Source: an uncultured Prevotellaceae bacterium
Lineage (GTDB): Bacteria > Bacteroidota > Bacteroidia > Bacteroidales > Bacteroidaceae
Length of the DNA: 64,000 nucleotides
Direction of reading: 5' to 3'
Assembly (NCBI GenBank): GCA_900315455.1
Contig: OMZE01000003.1
Location: forward strand, 62,001-126,000
A model generated the notes under the pieces. It saw only the letters and a program-made list of their open reading frames with translations, made no database searches and was not told the origin of the DNA. The position numbers were made by a program, and so were the translations under genes. Positions 34,345 to 43,191 of this stretch are shown here, one piece after another (positions within the stretch are counted from its first letter, which is position 1; the number at the start of each line of letters is the position of its first letter).

Positions 34345-37008
34345 TTACTTCACAACGACTTTCCTTGTCCTTGTCGTCCCGTTGCTGAGTGTCTCGCGCA
34401 CAATGTTGATACCCTTCGTCAACTGGTCGAGCGACTGTCCCGACAGGTTGAAGAAACGTGTCGATACCACGCTCGCCATGCTGCCCGAGAAGGGCTGCTC
34501 GATGGCGGTGGGGTCAATGGCGAGCACTTCGCGGCTGATGCGGTCGAAGTGTATCGATGCCGTGGAGGTGCCGATATACTGCAGGGCGAGGAACGAGTAG
34601 TTGTCGAACACGTCGAAGGTATAGTCATTGCCTGTGGCCACGACGGGGGTCACCTGCACGTCATCGCCAATCACGGTCACCATCTGGAAGTCCTCCCCGA
34701 TGGGCTCACTGGTGTGGAAGGTGTAGTGGTGGTAGGTGCCGATGGATACATTGCCGGAGTAAGGGCCTACATAGGCATACTGCTGCGTGAAGTTCACCGT
34801 GCCTTGATATACGGGCTCTGAACCGTAGGGGATGATGGTGGCAGGGTTCCAGCCGTTGGCAACGAGGCCGCTGGTGTGCACGGCTTCGCCGTCGGTGGTG
34901 TAGAGTACTACGTCGTTGACGATGGTTTCCACCGTCCCGTTAGTCATGTTCTGGAGGGCAAACTGTGTCACCACAGGGTCGTCGCCAAGGTCGCTGGGGT
35001 TGAAACTCCCCTCAAGCACGGTCTGGTCGGCGGCAAAGGGGTAGTAGTGGCCGCCGTAGGCATCGGCCTGGGCTTTGTTGCGCACGAACATCTGCAGGCG
35101 TCCTTCTGCACCGGGAGCCACACCGAGATCGATGCGGTAGCGGGGATAGTCGTTGATGTTGAATGGCTCGCCCCAGAGTTTCACGTCACCCCAGTTGCCG
35201 GGCAACGAAACAGTGGCGGGCAGGCCGTTCACACTCACCGGACGGCCCTCTATCTCTGCGCCGTAGTCTACCTTGATGTCCAGGTCCTCGCTCGAGGGCG
35301 TGAACTCGGTGAGGTACACGTCGCGTGTCACCGACGTAATCTCTAAGGGGTCGATGGCAGTGCTCGACTTGCGCTGCACGGCCAGATACCAGTAACTCTG
35401 GGTAAGGGTGATGCTGAACGAGTTGCCCGATACTTCTATCTGCGGGTAGGTCTCGCCGATGGGCTCGCCATACTCGTCCTTGTAGCCGAGTTTCCACTGC
35501 AGTCCGTCGGGGATGGGGTTGGCGGTGCGCACGGTGATGACATGCTTCGTGCCCTCTGTCACGTCAGAACCCCATGCCTTGCCGCCTACTTCGCCCCACT
35601 GGCCGCGGAAGTTCACGGTGCCGCTGTAGATGTTGCCGTCGTCGGATGCCGTGCCGCTTACGCTGCTCGCCCAGTTGCCCACGAGGGGGAGGAAGGCCTC
35701 AGTGCCGGGGTCAGGACCTTGGTATACTACGGGGTCGGCGGCAAACTCTCCGGGCTCGCCCGTTCCCCACCATCCGGTCCACCAGTCGAGGTCTATCTTC
35801 GAGTAGTTGCTCGGGGCAATGCGCACATGGGTGTCCACATCTTCTTTTCCCAGGAGGTACTTGTCGATGAAGGCTTGCACCTCAGGATACTGCACCTCTG
35901 GCAACTGGCAGTGGCCATGGCCGGCAACAATGGAGTAGCCCACGCGGTCGGCGATGCCAAACTGCTCCCACACCTTCATCGCACCGTTCATCGACACGTA
36001 GGCCGAAGGGTCGGCGAGCCAGGTGTAGTCAGGGTTGCCGAGCATCAGCAGGGCACGCGGGCACACCATGGCTGCCAATTCGTGATGGTCGTGGGGAAGA
36101 TACGACACGTCCTTCCCGCCATAGGTGTCGCGCAGACTCTGCATAAACCAGTTGTAGTCGGTGTTGTCGAGACCTTCCACCGACTCGGCATCGGGCTGGG
36201 CATTCATCCAGCGCGAGTAGCGCCAGGCAGCAGCACCGCCGCCACCGGGCTCCTGGGCAATGGTGAGGGCCACACGCTCGTCGAAGGCTCCGCAGAAAAG
36301 GGCCATCTTGCCGGCATACGAGCAGCCGGTGACACCAATGCGTGCCATGTCAATCTTCGTGGCCTCCGAGCCCAACTGCTGCAGACCGTCAATCAGTCGG
36401 CTCAGACCCCATGCCCACTCGCTGTAGGCACCGTTCTGCGTCAGGTCGGGGTAGAGACGGTCGAAGGCGTAGTTGCCGCGGCCCGCCGGACTGCCAAACT
36501 GCGAGTAGTTGTTCACCTGACTCTCGCTGTAGTTCATCAAGGCGATGGGGCGGTCGCGGAACAGGGCGGCAGGCAGCGAGTTGTTGCTGGTGCCAATCAT
36601 CAGGGCATAGGGGGGCTCGCCCACGGTGGGGTAGGTGATGGTGGCGCTCAGGTGCAGTGTCTCACCGTTCACCGTCACGTCCACGTTCAGCGTGTTGCCG
36701 TCCATCGAGGCACTCACCGCCGAAGGATCCACCACAGGCTTGGTGCCAATCTCATAGTGCTGAATCTCCTTGGCTATCTCGCCGCGGCGCTTCGACCAGT
36801 CGCTGAACTCGGTCACGCGGCCGCTGCCGTCCGACCATTCCAGAGGGTCGGGCAGAGGGTCGATTTTCTTCGCCTGGTCTTTCGTGGGGAGCACGGGATT
36901 GGCTTCAGCGCCGGTGTTCTCTACGGAGTAGACCAGTGGGATGTCCTGCGCATGCAGGCTCAAGGTGCCACATAGCATGGCCAACAGCATGGTAAAGGTT
37001 TTTTTCAT
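34345..37008 (-). CDS. Multidomain CE15 glucuronoyl-esterase-like enzyme
   Basis: An 887-residue secreted protein (signal peptide 1-20, ending LHA-Q). An alpha/beta-hydrolase CE15-type domain spans about 45-390: nucleophile motif GVTGCSYAGK with Ser230, a Glu in AQEPGGGG (253) as likely acid, and His366 in AGHGHCQLP. CE15 enzymes cut ester links between lignin or side chains and glucuronoxylan. The C-terminal half has two related beta modules (about 459-568 and 732-829, both with IYSGTVNF/VYQGTVNF and a GT-H-T strand), a separate carbohydrate-binding-like domain between them, and a T9SS-like tail (845-887). It is divergent from a GH115 glucuronidase. Start at 37008 exposes the signal peptide. 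Confidence 0.82.
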   Translation of the reverse strand: MKKTFTMLLAMLCGTLSLHAQDIPLVYSVENTGAEANPVLPTKDQAKKIDPLPDPLEWSDGSGRVTEFSDWSKRRGEIAKEIQHYEIGTKPVVDPSAVSASMDGNTLNVDVTVNGETLHLSATITYPTVGEPPYALMIGTSNNSLPAALFRDRPIALMNYSESQVNNYSQFGSPAGRGNYAFDRLYPDLTQNGAYSEWAWGLSRLIDGLQQLGSEATKIDMARIGVTGCSYAGKMALFCGAFDERVALTIAQEPGGGGAAAWRYSRWMNAQPDAESVEGLDNTDYNWFMQSLRDTYGGKDVSYLPHDHHELAAMVCPRALLMLGNPDYTWLADPSAYVSMNGAMKVWEQFGIADRVGYSIVAGHGHCQLPEVQYPEVQAFIDKYLLGKEDVDTHVRIAPSNYSKIDLDWWTGWWGTGEPGEFAADPVVYQGPDPGTEAFLPLVGNWASSVSGTASDDGNIYSGTVNFRGQWGEVGGKAWGSDVTEGTKHVITVRTANPIPDGLQWKLGYKDEYGEPIGETYPQIEVSGNSFSITLTQSYWYLAVQRKSSTAIDPLEITSVTRDVYLTEFTPSSEDLDIKVDYGAEIEGRPVSVNGLPATVSLPGNWGDVKLWGEPFNINDYPRYRIDLGVAPGAEGRLQMFVRNKAQADAYGGHYYPFAADQTVLEGSFNPSDLGDDPVVTQFALQNMTNGTVETIVNDVVLYTTDGEAVHTSGLVANGWNPATIIPYGSEPVYQGTVNFTQQYAYVGPYSGNVSIGTYHHYTFHTSEPIGEDFQMVTVIGDDVQVTPVVATGNDYTFDVFDNYSFLALQYIGTSTASIHFDRISREVLAIDPTAIEQPFSGSMASVVSTRFFNLSGQSLDQLTKGINIVRETLSNGTTRTRKVVVK

Positions 37009-37088
37009 AGGTTGAAATGAGTTTGAATAGTTATAATATAAGTTAGGTGGTATCGAAATCAAATTTTACATGCGTTGTGTTGTCGCTG

Positions 37089-37096
37089 CAAAAATA
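37089..37096 (-). promoter_or_regulatory. Candidate -7 box of the CE15 gene
   Basis: TATTTTTG on the minus strand (complement of 37089-37096), about 80 bases before the ATG; no good TTTG lies 19-20 nt upstream. The rest of the 350-base divergent spacer shows no further feature besides the GH115 promoter. Confidence 0.4.
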
Positions 37097-37288
37097 GAAT
37101 TTTTCTCTTTTGCATCCATAAAATGGCGTTACATAGACGTTCAAAATTGTTCCATGCCCTAAAAAAGTGTCTTTTCCCGTTTGAAGGAACGATAGGGTGG
37201 GGAGCGGCTTGCAAGCGGAGTCGGCTTTAAAAATCATTTCACATTGTTTATGTTTTGTGCTATCGGGCGTATTTATAATAAAAGTATG

Positions 37289-37319
37289 TTTGTATATATT
37301 GCTTTTTTACCTATATTTG
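37289..37319 (+). promoter_or_regulatory. Promoter of the GH115 gene
   Basis: TTTG at 37289-37292, exactly 19 nt, TATATTTG at 37312-37319; ATG at 37363. Confidence 0.85.
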
Positions 37320-37362
37320 CGACAAGTAAATATACCCCGTTTCAGTCATCAATAACAGAGAA

Positions 37363-39855
37363 ATGAAAAACTTCCGCTTATTACAACTATTCATGATGTG
37401 TCTCTTCACGACGGCACTCTCAGCAGCCCCCCGTTTCGTGAGTTTCGATAGCGGCGACGTGCTGCTCAACGGCAACGACATGCAAATCTATGTCGATCCT
37501 GTCGACTGTAAGGGTGTGGCCATTGCCGCCCGCAATCTGGCAGAAGACTTCCAGCGCGTGAGCGGAAGAAAACCTGTCGTGGCTGCCGACGGCAATGCCA
37601 CCATCCTCGTGGGTACTATGGGGCACTCTGCCGCCATCGACCGCTTGGTGAAGGCCAAGAAAATCGACCGTAAGGCGCTCAACGGCAAGTGTGAGAAATA
37701 CATCATCACCGTCGTCGACAACCAACTCGTCATAGCCGGCTCCGACCGACGCGGCACCATCTACGGCATCTACGAACTGTCGAGCCAGATAGGGGTGTCA
37801 CCGTGGTATTACTGGGCCGACGTGCCCGTGGCGCACCACGACCGCATCTACGCCCTCCGGGGCACCTATACCGACGGTGAACCTGCCGTGCGTTACCGCG
37901 GCATCTTCCTCAACGACGAGGCACCATGCCTCACCTCTTGGGTGAAAAACACGTTTGGCACCGACTACGGCGACCACCGCTTCTATGAGAAGGTGTTCGA
38001 ACTCATCCTCCGTCTTAAGGGCAACTTCCTGTGGCCGGCAATGTGGGGATGGGCATTCTATGCCGACGACCCGCTCAATAGCCAGACGGCCGACGAGATG
38101 GGGGTGGTCATCGGCACAAGCCACCATGAGCCCATGGCACGCAACCACCAGGAATGGGTGCGTAAACGTGGAAAAGAGGGGGCGTGGAACTACCAGACCA
38201 ACCAGGCCGTCATCGACCAGTTCTTTACCGAGGGCATGGAGCGGGCGAAGGATACCGAAGACCTCATCACCATCGGTATGCGTGGCGATGGCGACGAGGC
38301 GATGAGCGAGGAGGCGGATACCAAACTCCTTGAGAAGGTTGTGGCCAACCAGCGTGCCATCATACGCAAGGTGACAGGACGCCCGGCGGAGAAGACACCA
38401 CAGGTGTGGGCTTTATATAAAGAGGTGCTCGACTACTACGACAAGGGCATGCGGGTGCCCGATGATGTATGCATCCTCCTCTGCGACGACAACTGGGGCA
38501 ACCTGAGACGTGTACCCAACGCCGAGGAGCGCAAACACCCGGGTGGATGGGGACTCTACTATCATGTCGACTACGTAGGGGCACCGCGCAACTCGAAATG
38601 GCTCAATGTCACGCCGTCGCAGAACATGTGGGAACAACTCACCCTGGCCTATCAGAGTGGGATGGAGAAACTGTGGGTGCTCAACGTGGGCGACCTGAAA
38701 CCCATGGAGTATCCCATCACGCTCTTCCTCGACATGGCATGGAACCCCTCCTCGGTCAACGTCGACGTGGTGCAGTCGCACACCCTGCCGTTCTGCCAGC
38801 AGGCGTTCGGCGAGGAGCAGGCTCCCGAGGCGGCTCGTATCCTCAACAGGGTGTGCCAACTCAATGGCCGTATCACCGCCGAGATGCTCGACAGTCGCAC
38901 CTATAGCCTGGAGACAGGGGAGTGGCGACAGGTGGCCGATGAGTATATGCGGCTCGAGGCAGAGGCACTGCGCCAGTATCTCACCTTGCCCGAGGCTTAC
39001 CGCGATGCCTACCAGCAACTCATCCTCTTCCCCGTACAGGCCATGGGAAATATCTACCAGATGTATTATGCTCAGGCGATGAACAACAGCCTCTATCGTG
39101 CCAACGACCCCGACTGCAACCTCTGGGCCGACCGTGTGGAACAGGCTTTCGCGCGTGATGCGGAACTGTGCCGCTCCTACAACAAGGACATCGCTGGAGG
39201 CAAGTGGGATGGCATGATGACGCAGAAACATATCGGATACACGTCGTGGAACGACAATTTCCCCGCCGACAAACTGCCTGCTGTCCATCGGCTGCAACCT
39301 GCTCAGGGAGGGTATCTCTTCACCGAGAAGAACGGCGTGGTGGTGATGGAGGCAGAGCACTATAGTGTTGCCAAGGGCATCGACGGACTCTCCTGGACCG
39401 TCATCCCGGGCATGGGGCGCACAAGGAGTGGCGTCACACTCATGCCCTACGACCGCCCCGTCGGCGACGCGAGTCTCAGTTATGTCTTCGATGCCAACCT
39501 CTCCGATAGTGTGAAAGTGCATGTGGTGGTGAAGTCGACACTCGATTATCTCAACAAGGGAAGCCTGGTGTATGACGTGTCTCTCGACGGGGGCACACCA
39601 GTGGCAGTGCGCTTCAACGAGAACCTCAACGAAAACCCGCGCAACATCTATTCCGTTTACTATCCCACCGTGGCACGGCGCGTGGTGGAGAGTGTGGTGA
39701 CACTGCCCGTGACCAGCACGCAGCAACGGCATACCATAACACTCCATCCACAAGACCCCGCCATCGTCTTCGAGAAAGTCATCATCGACAACGGCGGATA
39801 TCAGCGGTCCTACCTCTTCATGGACGAGTCACCCCGACACCGCAATCCCAATTGA
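37363..39855 (+). CDS. GH115 alpha-1,2-glucuronidase
   Basis: An 830-residue secreted glycosidase (signal peptide MKNFRLLQLFMMCLFTTALSAA). An N-terminal carbohydrate-esterase-like/hexosaminidase-like domain (about 25-165) precedes the GH115 TIM barrel with characteristic RYRGIFLNDEAPCL, KGNFLWPAMWG, GTSHHEPMARN, ITIGMRGDGDEAM and LLCDDNWGN; these carry the conserved acidic residues of the family. A four-helix region and a C-terminal beta domain follow. GH115 enzymes remove (4-O-methyl)-glucuronic acid from internal xylose of xylan. It is divergently placed to the CE15 gene, making a paired glucuronoxylan side-chain module. Close family length. Confidence 0.93.
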   Translation: MKNFRLLQLFMMCLFTTALSAAPRFVSFDSGDVLLNGNDMQIYVDPVDCKGVAIAARNLAEDFQRVSGRKPVVAADGNATILVGTMGHSAAIDRLVKAKKIDRKALNGKCEKYIITVVDNQLVIAGSDRRGTIYGIYELSSQIGVSPWYYWADVPVAHHDRIYALRGTYTDGEPAVRYRGIFLNDEAPCLTSWVKNTFGTDYGDHRFYEKVFELILRLKGNFLWPAMWGWAFYADDPLNSQTADEMGVVIGTSHHEPMARNHQEWVRKRGKEGAWNYQTNQAVIDQFFTEGMERAKDTEDLITIGMRGDGDEAMSEEADTKLLEKVVANQRAIIRKVTGRPAEKTPQVWALYKEVLDYYDKGMRVPDDVCILLCDDNWGNLRRVPNAEERKHPGGWGLYYHVDYVGAPRNSKWLNVTPSQNMWEQLTLAYQSGMEKLWVLNVGDLKPMEYPITLFLDMAWNPSSVNVDVVQSHTLPFCQQAFGEEQAPEAARILNRVCQLNGRITAEMLDSRTYSLETGEWRQVADEYMRLEAEALRQYLTLPEAYRDAYQQLILFPVQAMGNIYQMYYAQAMNNSLYRANDPDCNLWADRVEQAFARDAELCRSYNKDIAGGKWDGMMTQKHIGYTSWNDNFPADKLPAVHRLQPAQGGYLFTEKNGVVVMEAEHYSVAKGIDGLSWTVIPGMGRTRSGVTLMPYDRPVGDASLSYVFDANLSDSVKVHVVVKSTLDYLNKGSLVYDVSLDGGTPVAVRFNENLNENPRNIYSVYYPTVARRVVESVVTLPVTSTQQRHTITLHPQDPAIVFEKVIIDNGGYQRSYLFMDESPRHRNPN

Positions 39856-39949
39856 GCCATGTAGAGCACGTGTTTTTCCCATGATGGTGTGTCTGATTGT
39901 AGATTGGCACACCGTTGTTTACCATTTGTAGTCATTATGGCGGCCAACA

Positions 39950-39985
39950 AGAACAGAACCCAGGGAATGCCCTGGGTTCTGTTCT
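39950..39985. terminator. Terminator after GH115
   Basis: AGAACAGAACCCAGGG (39950-39965) and CCCTGGGTTCTGTTCT (39970-39985) pair over all 16 bases around a four-base loop. Confidence 0.75.
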
Positions 39986-40060
39986 AAACATAATTGTTGT
40001 CAAGACGGACAATTTTATCCATATTATTGAAAGTGTTGATATATTTTTGTATTTTTGTCG

Positions 40061-40141
40061 ATGAAATGGATAAAACTGACACTGTTGGTGACAATAATCA
40101 ACATTTTTATTCTTTTGCCATCGGTTGTGGAGCAAATGTAA
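40061..40141 (+). CDS. Possible 26-aa hydrophobic leader peptide
   Basis: A short ORF upstream of the FetB-like gene: MKWIKLTLLVTIINIFILLP then VVEQM, a single hydrophobic helix with a basic start. A -7-like TATTTTTG at 40050-40057 is so close that the mRNA start would fall at or after its ATG, which argues against translation from that promoter. Reported as possible. Confidence 0.25.
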   Translation: MKWIKLTLLVTIINIFILLPSVVEQM

Positions 40142-40167
40142 GAATTCTATAGAACAACTATCTGATT

Positions 40168-40833
40168 ATGTATGTATCTGAGATTTCGTTATGGGGTGCT
40201 GCCTTGGTAGCGTGTGTCGTGTTTGTAGCGATGATAGCACTTGCATTCTTCGACAGCAAGATGCTGCGCCGGATGTTGGTCATATTCGGAGCAACGGTGG
40301 CTCAGATGGCTGTCGTGGTGACCGTTGTATGGCTGGTCTATCAGACGCAAGCCTGGTGGTCATATTTCCTCTGGTTCCTGTTGGTATTTTTCTTGTCTAC
40401 CTGCTGGTGTCTGTATCCTTTACAGGCCATGTGGAAAAAGATGCTATGGCCAGTATGTGCTGGGACGTTGGTGGGCTGTATCGTGCTGGGAGGCAGTGCG
40501 ATGCTGTGTCTGCCACTTAGTGTCTTCCTGTCTGTATATTCAGTACTGGCGGCCTGCATGACTGCTTCGCTCATGCAGACCATGATGGGCTACCAGCGCA
40601 GCATGCAGCATCCAGAGGCTCTGTGTGATAGCCTGTTACCTCAGGTAAGGACACTTGCACAGCCCTTGGTGATGGTCATACCGATGCTCTATGCCGGTAT
40701 GCTGCTGGGGGGTGTTCCTGCACTTGAAGGCTTGCTCGTCATCTTTATGCTGATAGCGGCCTCCTTCGTGGCAAACATCTCGGCGGGCGTGATAGCACTG
40801 TTGATGCTGCGCAAAAGAAAGGGACAAAAATGA
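40168..40833 (+). CDS. Membrane protein, FetB/UPF0014-like permease
   Basis: A 221-residue protein with about six to seven hydrophobic segments. The order of features resembles the FetB (YbbM) permease family: an early VIFGATVAQMAVVVTVVWLV helix, and a late segment reading LLPQVRTLAQPLVMVIPMLYAG then VPALEGLLVIFMLIAASFV, which lines up with the FetB region around its final helices. FetB pairs with the ATPase FetA in metal export. It is shorter than the usual 255-270 residues and has no adjacent ATPase gene. The match is by eye and weak; an uncharacterised membrane protein is the alternative. Confidence 0.5.
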   Translation: MYVSEISLWGAALVACVVFVAMIALAFFDSKMLRRMLVIFGATVAQMAVVVTVVWLVYQTQAWWSYFLWFLLVFFLSTCWCLYPLQAMWKKMLWPVCAGTLVGCIVLGGSAMLCLPLSVFLSVYSVLAACMTASLMQTMMGYQRSMQHPEALCDSLLPQVRTLAQPLVMVIPMLYAGMLLGGVPALEGLLVIFMLIAASFVANISAGVIALLMLRKRKGQK

Positions 40834-40865
40834 AACGGAAAAGTTTCATGTAGGTGATACCCTTT

Positions 40866-41114
40866 CATATAACAAAGTTGAAATAAATGCGGGCGAAGCC
40901 CGAAAAACAATCGCAACTCTGTTGCGTAAGGAATCTCCCCGCGACTCTCTGATGGGTCGCGGATACCTTAGTGACCGAGCGAGCGGATGCGAGCGGTTGA
41001 GCCCCCGCCCTGGAGAGGGCGGGGGACGGGGGGTGGGTCGAGGCCTCTCCTTAGGACAAGGAGAGGTGGGAGTGGTTGTGCCCCCCAAGCCGAAGGCTTG
41101 GCATAATTGTTATT
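40866..41114 (+). repeat. Mosaic intergenic repeat, copy 1
   Basis: Starts CATATAACAAAGTT and ends in CCCCAAGCCGAAGGCTTGG followed by ATTGTTATT. A central 94-base core (40906-40999) is shared with copy 2 at 44385-44478 with only two differences. Around the core are variable GC-rich palindromes (GCGGGCGAAGCCCG, CCCCGCCC/GGGCGGGG, CTCTCCTTAGGACAAGGAGAG). Same orientation as copy 2. It fills most of the gap between the FetB-like gene and the end of the sigma cassette. Confidence 0.9.
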
Positions 41115-41140
41115 TGAGATCGCTTTGAGGATGGTCATGC

Positions 41141-41175
41141 AGGGAGCAAATATAGTGATATGGCTCCCTCTTTTT
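41141..41175 (+). terminator. Terminator-like hairpin
   Basis: AGGGAGC (41141-41147) pairs with GCTCCCT (41163-41169), followed by CTTTTT on the + strand. It would end any + strand transcript running through repeat copy 1. Confidence 0.5.
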
Positions 41176-41182
41176 GTGGGTT

Positions 41183-42121
41183 TTACTCTTTCAGCACCAC
41201 CTCCTGCCGTCCTTTCGTGGATTGGCCAGGCATATTCATGCTCATCTCCATCACCATCTTCTTCACCCAACCATCGGCGGCAATGTCGTAGGTGGCTGTG
41301 CGCTTCATGTCCATCTTCATGCTGCCGTTGCTGATCATGTTATCAATAATGCTTGTCAATTGCTCGGGGTCTGCTTCCTTGGTTACCGACTCGGGGAGCA
41401 TCGCACTGAGCATCCTGGACATATAGGTCTTCACGGATTCCATGTCTATGTCGCCTTCGGTAACCTGAACGATGGTTTTGCCGTCGTTTTGAAGTGAGTA
41501 GGTGGTCCTTGTCTTGAAAAACGGGGAGAACATGCCTTCCTCTACCATGCCGTCGGTGATGGTCTTGCCGTTAAGCATTGTAATACCAGGGGTCTGGGTA
41601 TAACTTTCCAGCAGGTAGTTTTCAGTAAACATTTCTTTCATGATGCCCATGCTCTTCTGCATGGTGGCGGCCGCTTCGGGATTGTTTTTCAGTTCGGCAC
41701 TCTTGGCGATGGTGGCGTTGAACATCGAGTCAATCACAGCCATGCATTTTCCAAGCACTTCCTCTGAATTTCCTATGGCGGTCACGGCACCTTTCTTGTC
41801 GGTCAACAGTTCCACGCGAATGGAATTGAGCATCTGCATGAGGTCGGGAGTAGTCAGGCTCTGCATGACTTGGTTGGCGTCAATATTGGTCGATTTCGAC
41901 ACCATGCTGATCTGATAGCCGTTGGCGGTCTTGCCGTCTACCTTGTAGCTTAACTCTCCTGTAATGTCGGCGGCAGCAGAGCCTGATGTGGTGGCTTCGC
42001 CTCGGGTGATGTAGGTTTTCTGCATGCCCACCTTCAACGTGGGAGTGATTTTCACACTTTTCTGTGCCTGCACTGTCAGTGCGGCGAGCAGGATTACTGC
42101 TGACAAAAGATACTTTTTCAT
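41183..42121 (-). CDS. Secreted hypothetical protein, DUF6263-like
   Basis: A 312-residue protein with a signal peptide (MKKYLLSAVILLAALTVQAQ). The mature part is beta-rich with pairs of strands such as TPTLKVGMQKTYITRGEA and GELSYKVDGKTANGYQISM, a central helical region and a C-terminal strand set (RTATYDIAADGWVKKMVMEM). This resembles the Bacteroidetes DUF6263 family of unknown function. Last gene of the sigma cassette; the ATG at 42121 is eight bases after the stop of the single-helix regulator gene. Probably periplasmic. Confidence 0.75.
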   Translation of the reverse strand: MKKYLLSAVILLAALTVQAQKSVKITPTLKVGMQKTYITRGEATTSGSAAADITGELSYKVDGKTANGYQISMVSKSTNIDANQVMQSLTTPDLMQMLNSIRVELLTDKKGAVTAIGNSEEVLGKCMAVIDSMFNATIAKSAELKNNPEAAATMQKSMGIMKEMFTENYLLESYTQTPGITMLNGKTITDGMVEEGMFSPFFKTRTTYSLQNDGKTIVQVTEGDIDMESVKTYMSRMLSAMLPESVTKEADPEQLTSIIDNMISNGSMKMDMKRTATYDIAADGWVKKMVMEMSMNMPGQSTKGRQEVVLKE

Positions 42122-42128
42122 GTTAATC

Positions 42129-42620
42129 TTAGTTTTTGGAGGCAATCAGGTCGTAACTGATGTTGTCGCACATCATGGAGCATCCCACCGACTCCGATTG
42201 GCTCTGTTCGTTATTATTGTTATTGTTATTGTTCTCGTTCTCGTTCATGTTCTCAATGGCTGCTACCTCGTTCTTCGCCACCACCGTACTCTTGCGGAAA
42301 ACTTCTTTGGTGACTACCTTCGTTTGGTAGATGGTGTCGTGCACCACCTGGGTGATGACCTGTGGCTCCACACTCGTGGCTCTGGGCTCTTCAACCTGAA
42401 CGGCAGTAGTCTGTGCTACCCTGGCATCGTTGTCGGTGGGCGACAGCATGGGGCTCACACCGATGCCAAGGACAAATCCTGCGGCACAGGCGGCTGCTAC
42501 TATCCACGGAGTCTTACTCCGTCTGGTCTTCAGAGGATTCTGTGGGGTGACCAACCCTTTGTCTTGTCTTGCTCTCAGCGTCTTGGCTGCCAAGGCAATA
42601 TCTTCATTGCTTATCTTCAT
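42129..42620 (-). CDS. Single-helix membrane protein, likely anti-sigma partner
   Basis: A 163-residue protein: a cytosolic N-terminal part of about 37 residues (MKISNEDIALAAKTLRARQD), one membrane helix at about 38-57 (PWIVAAACAAGFVLGIGV), then a periplasmic Thr/Val-rich segment and an ENENENN-type Asn-rich stretch (about 125-136). It overlaps the sigma gene's 3' end by 17 bases, so it is translationally coupled to it. This gene order and topology are those of ECF anti-sigma factors, although no zinc-binding anti-sigma motif is visible. The Asn run is coded by ATT/GTT repeats on the + strand. Confidence 0.75.
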   Translation of the reverse strand: MKISNEDIALAAKTLRARQDKGLVTPQNPLKTRRSKTPWIVAAACAAGFVLGIGVSPMLSPTDNDARVAQTTAVQVEEPRATSVEPQVITQVVHDTIYQTKVVTKEVFRKSTVVAKNEVAAIENMNENENNNNNNNNEQSQSESVGCSMMCDNISYDLIASKN

Positions 42621-43191
42621 ATGCTTTCAGTTGATTTCGGATGATATTCATGGTCTTGTGAAGGCGGCTCTTCACGGTTCCTTCGGGCAGTTGCTCAATC
42701 TGGGCTATCTGTGGCACCGTAAGGTCTTCCTCGTATCGCAGTGAGAAGAGCATGCGCAAGGGCGGTGGGAGAGAGGAGAGCACTTGCTGGAGGGCTTCCT
42801 CCAATAGGTGGCGGTCCATTTGCACCTCCACCTGGCTCTCCGTGATGGGTTCGGTATCCAGAAGCGCCAGATAGTCTTTTTCATGCTCCATGTGGCGATA
42901 TCGGTTCTTGCAAAGGTTGTAGGCCATGGCAAACACCCATGTCACCACACTCTCGCCTACCCGGTAGCGCTCTCGTGCCTCGTAGAGCCGTAGCATCACG
43001 TCTTGCACGGCATCGGCAGCCCTTTCGGCATCGCCTCCCAACTGTGAGAAGAAGAAACCGTTCAACCGATGGGCATAGCGGTGGTAGAGTTCGTCGAAGG
43101 CTCGGCGGCTTCCTCCCTTTACCCGGGTCATCAGTTCCTCGTCGGTGCTGTCTTTGGTATGTAGGTGAAAAAGTGCCACGTTATGGTTCAT
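42604..43191 (-). CDS. ECF RNA polymerase sigma factor
   Basis: A 195-residue sigma-70 family protein. Region 2 (about 19-90): DEELMTRVKGGSRRAFDELYHRYAHRL, AADAVQDVMLRLYEAR. Region 4 (about 130-190): LPPPLRMLFSLRYEEDLTVPQIAQIEQLPEGTVKSRLHK, with the helix-turn-helix. It directs polymerase to its target promoters, probably its own operon. Order on the minus strand is secreted protein, sigma, single-helix regulator, DUF6263-like protein, with overlapping ends between the first three. Confidence 0.93.
   Translation of the reverse strand: MNHNVALFHLHTKDSTDEELMTRVKGGSRRAFDELYHRYAHRLNGFFFSQLGGDAERAADAVQDVMLRLYEARERYRVGESVVTWVFAMAYNLCKNRYRHMEHEKDYLALLDTEPITESQVEVQMDRHLLEEALQQVLSSLPPPLRMLFSLRYEEDLTVPQIAQIEQLPEGTVKSRLHKTMNIIRNQLKAYEDKQ

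Noticed and set aside
35542-36975. A 477-codon + strand open frame
   Set aside because: Antisense to the CE15 enzyme, whose catalytic motifs and signal peptide are intact.
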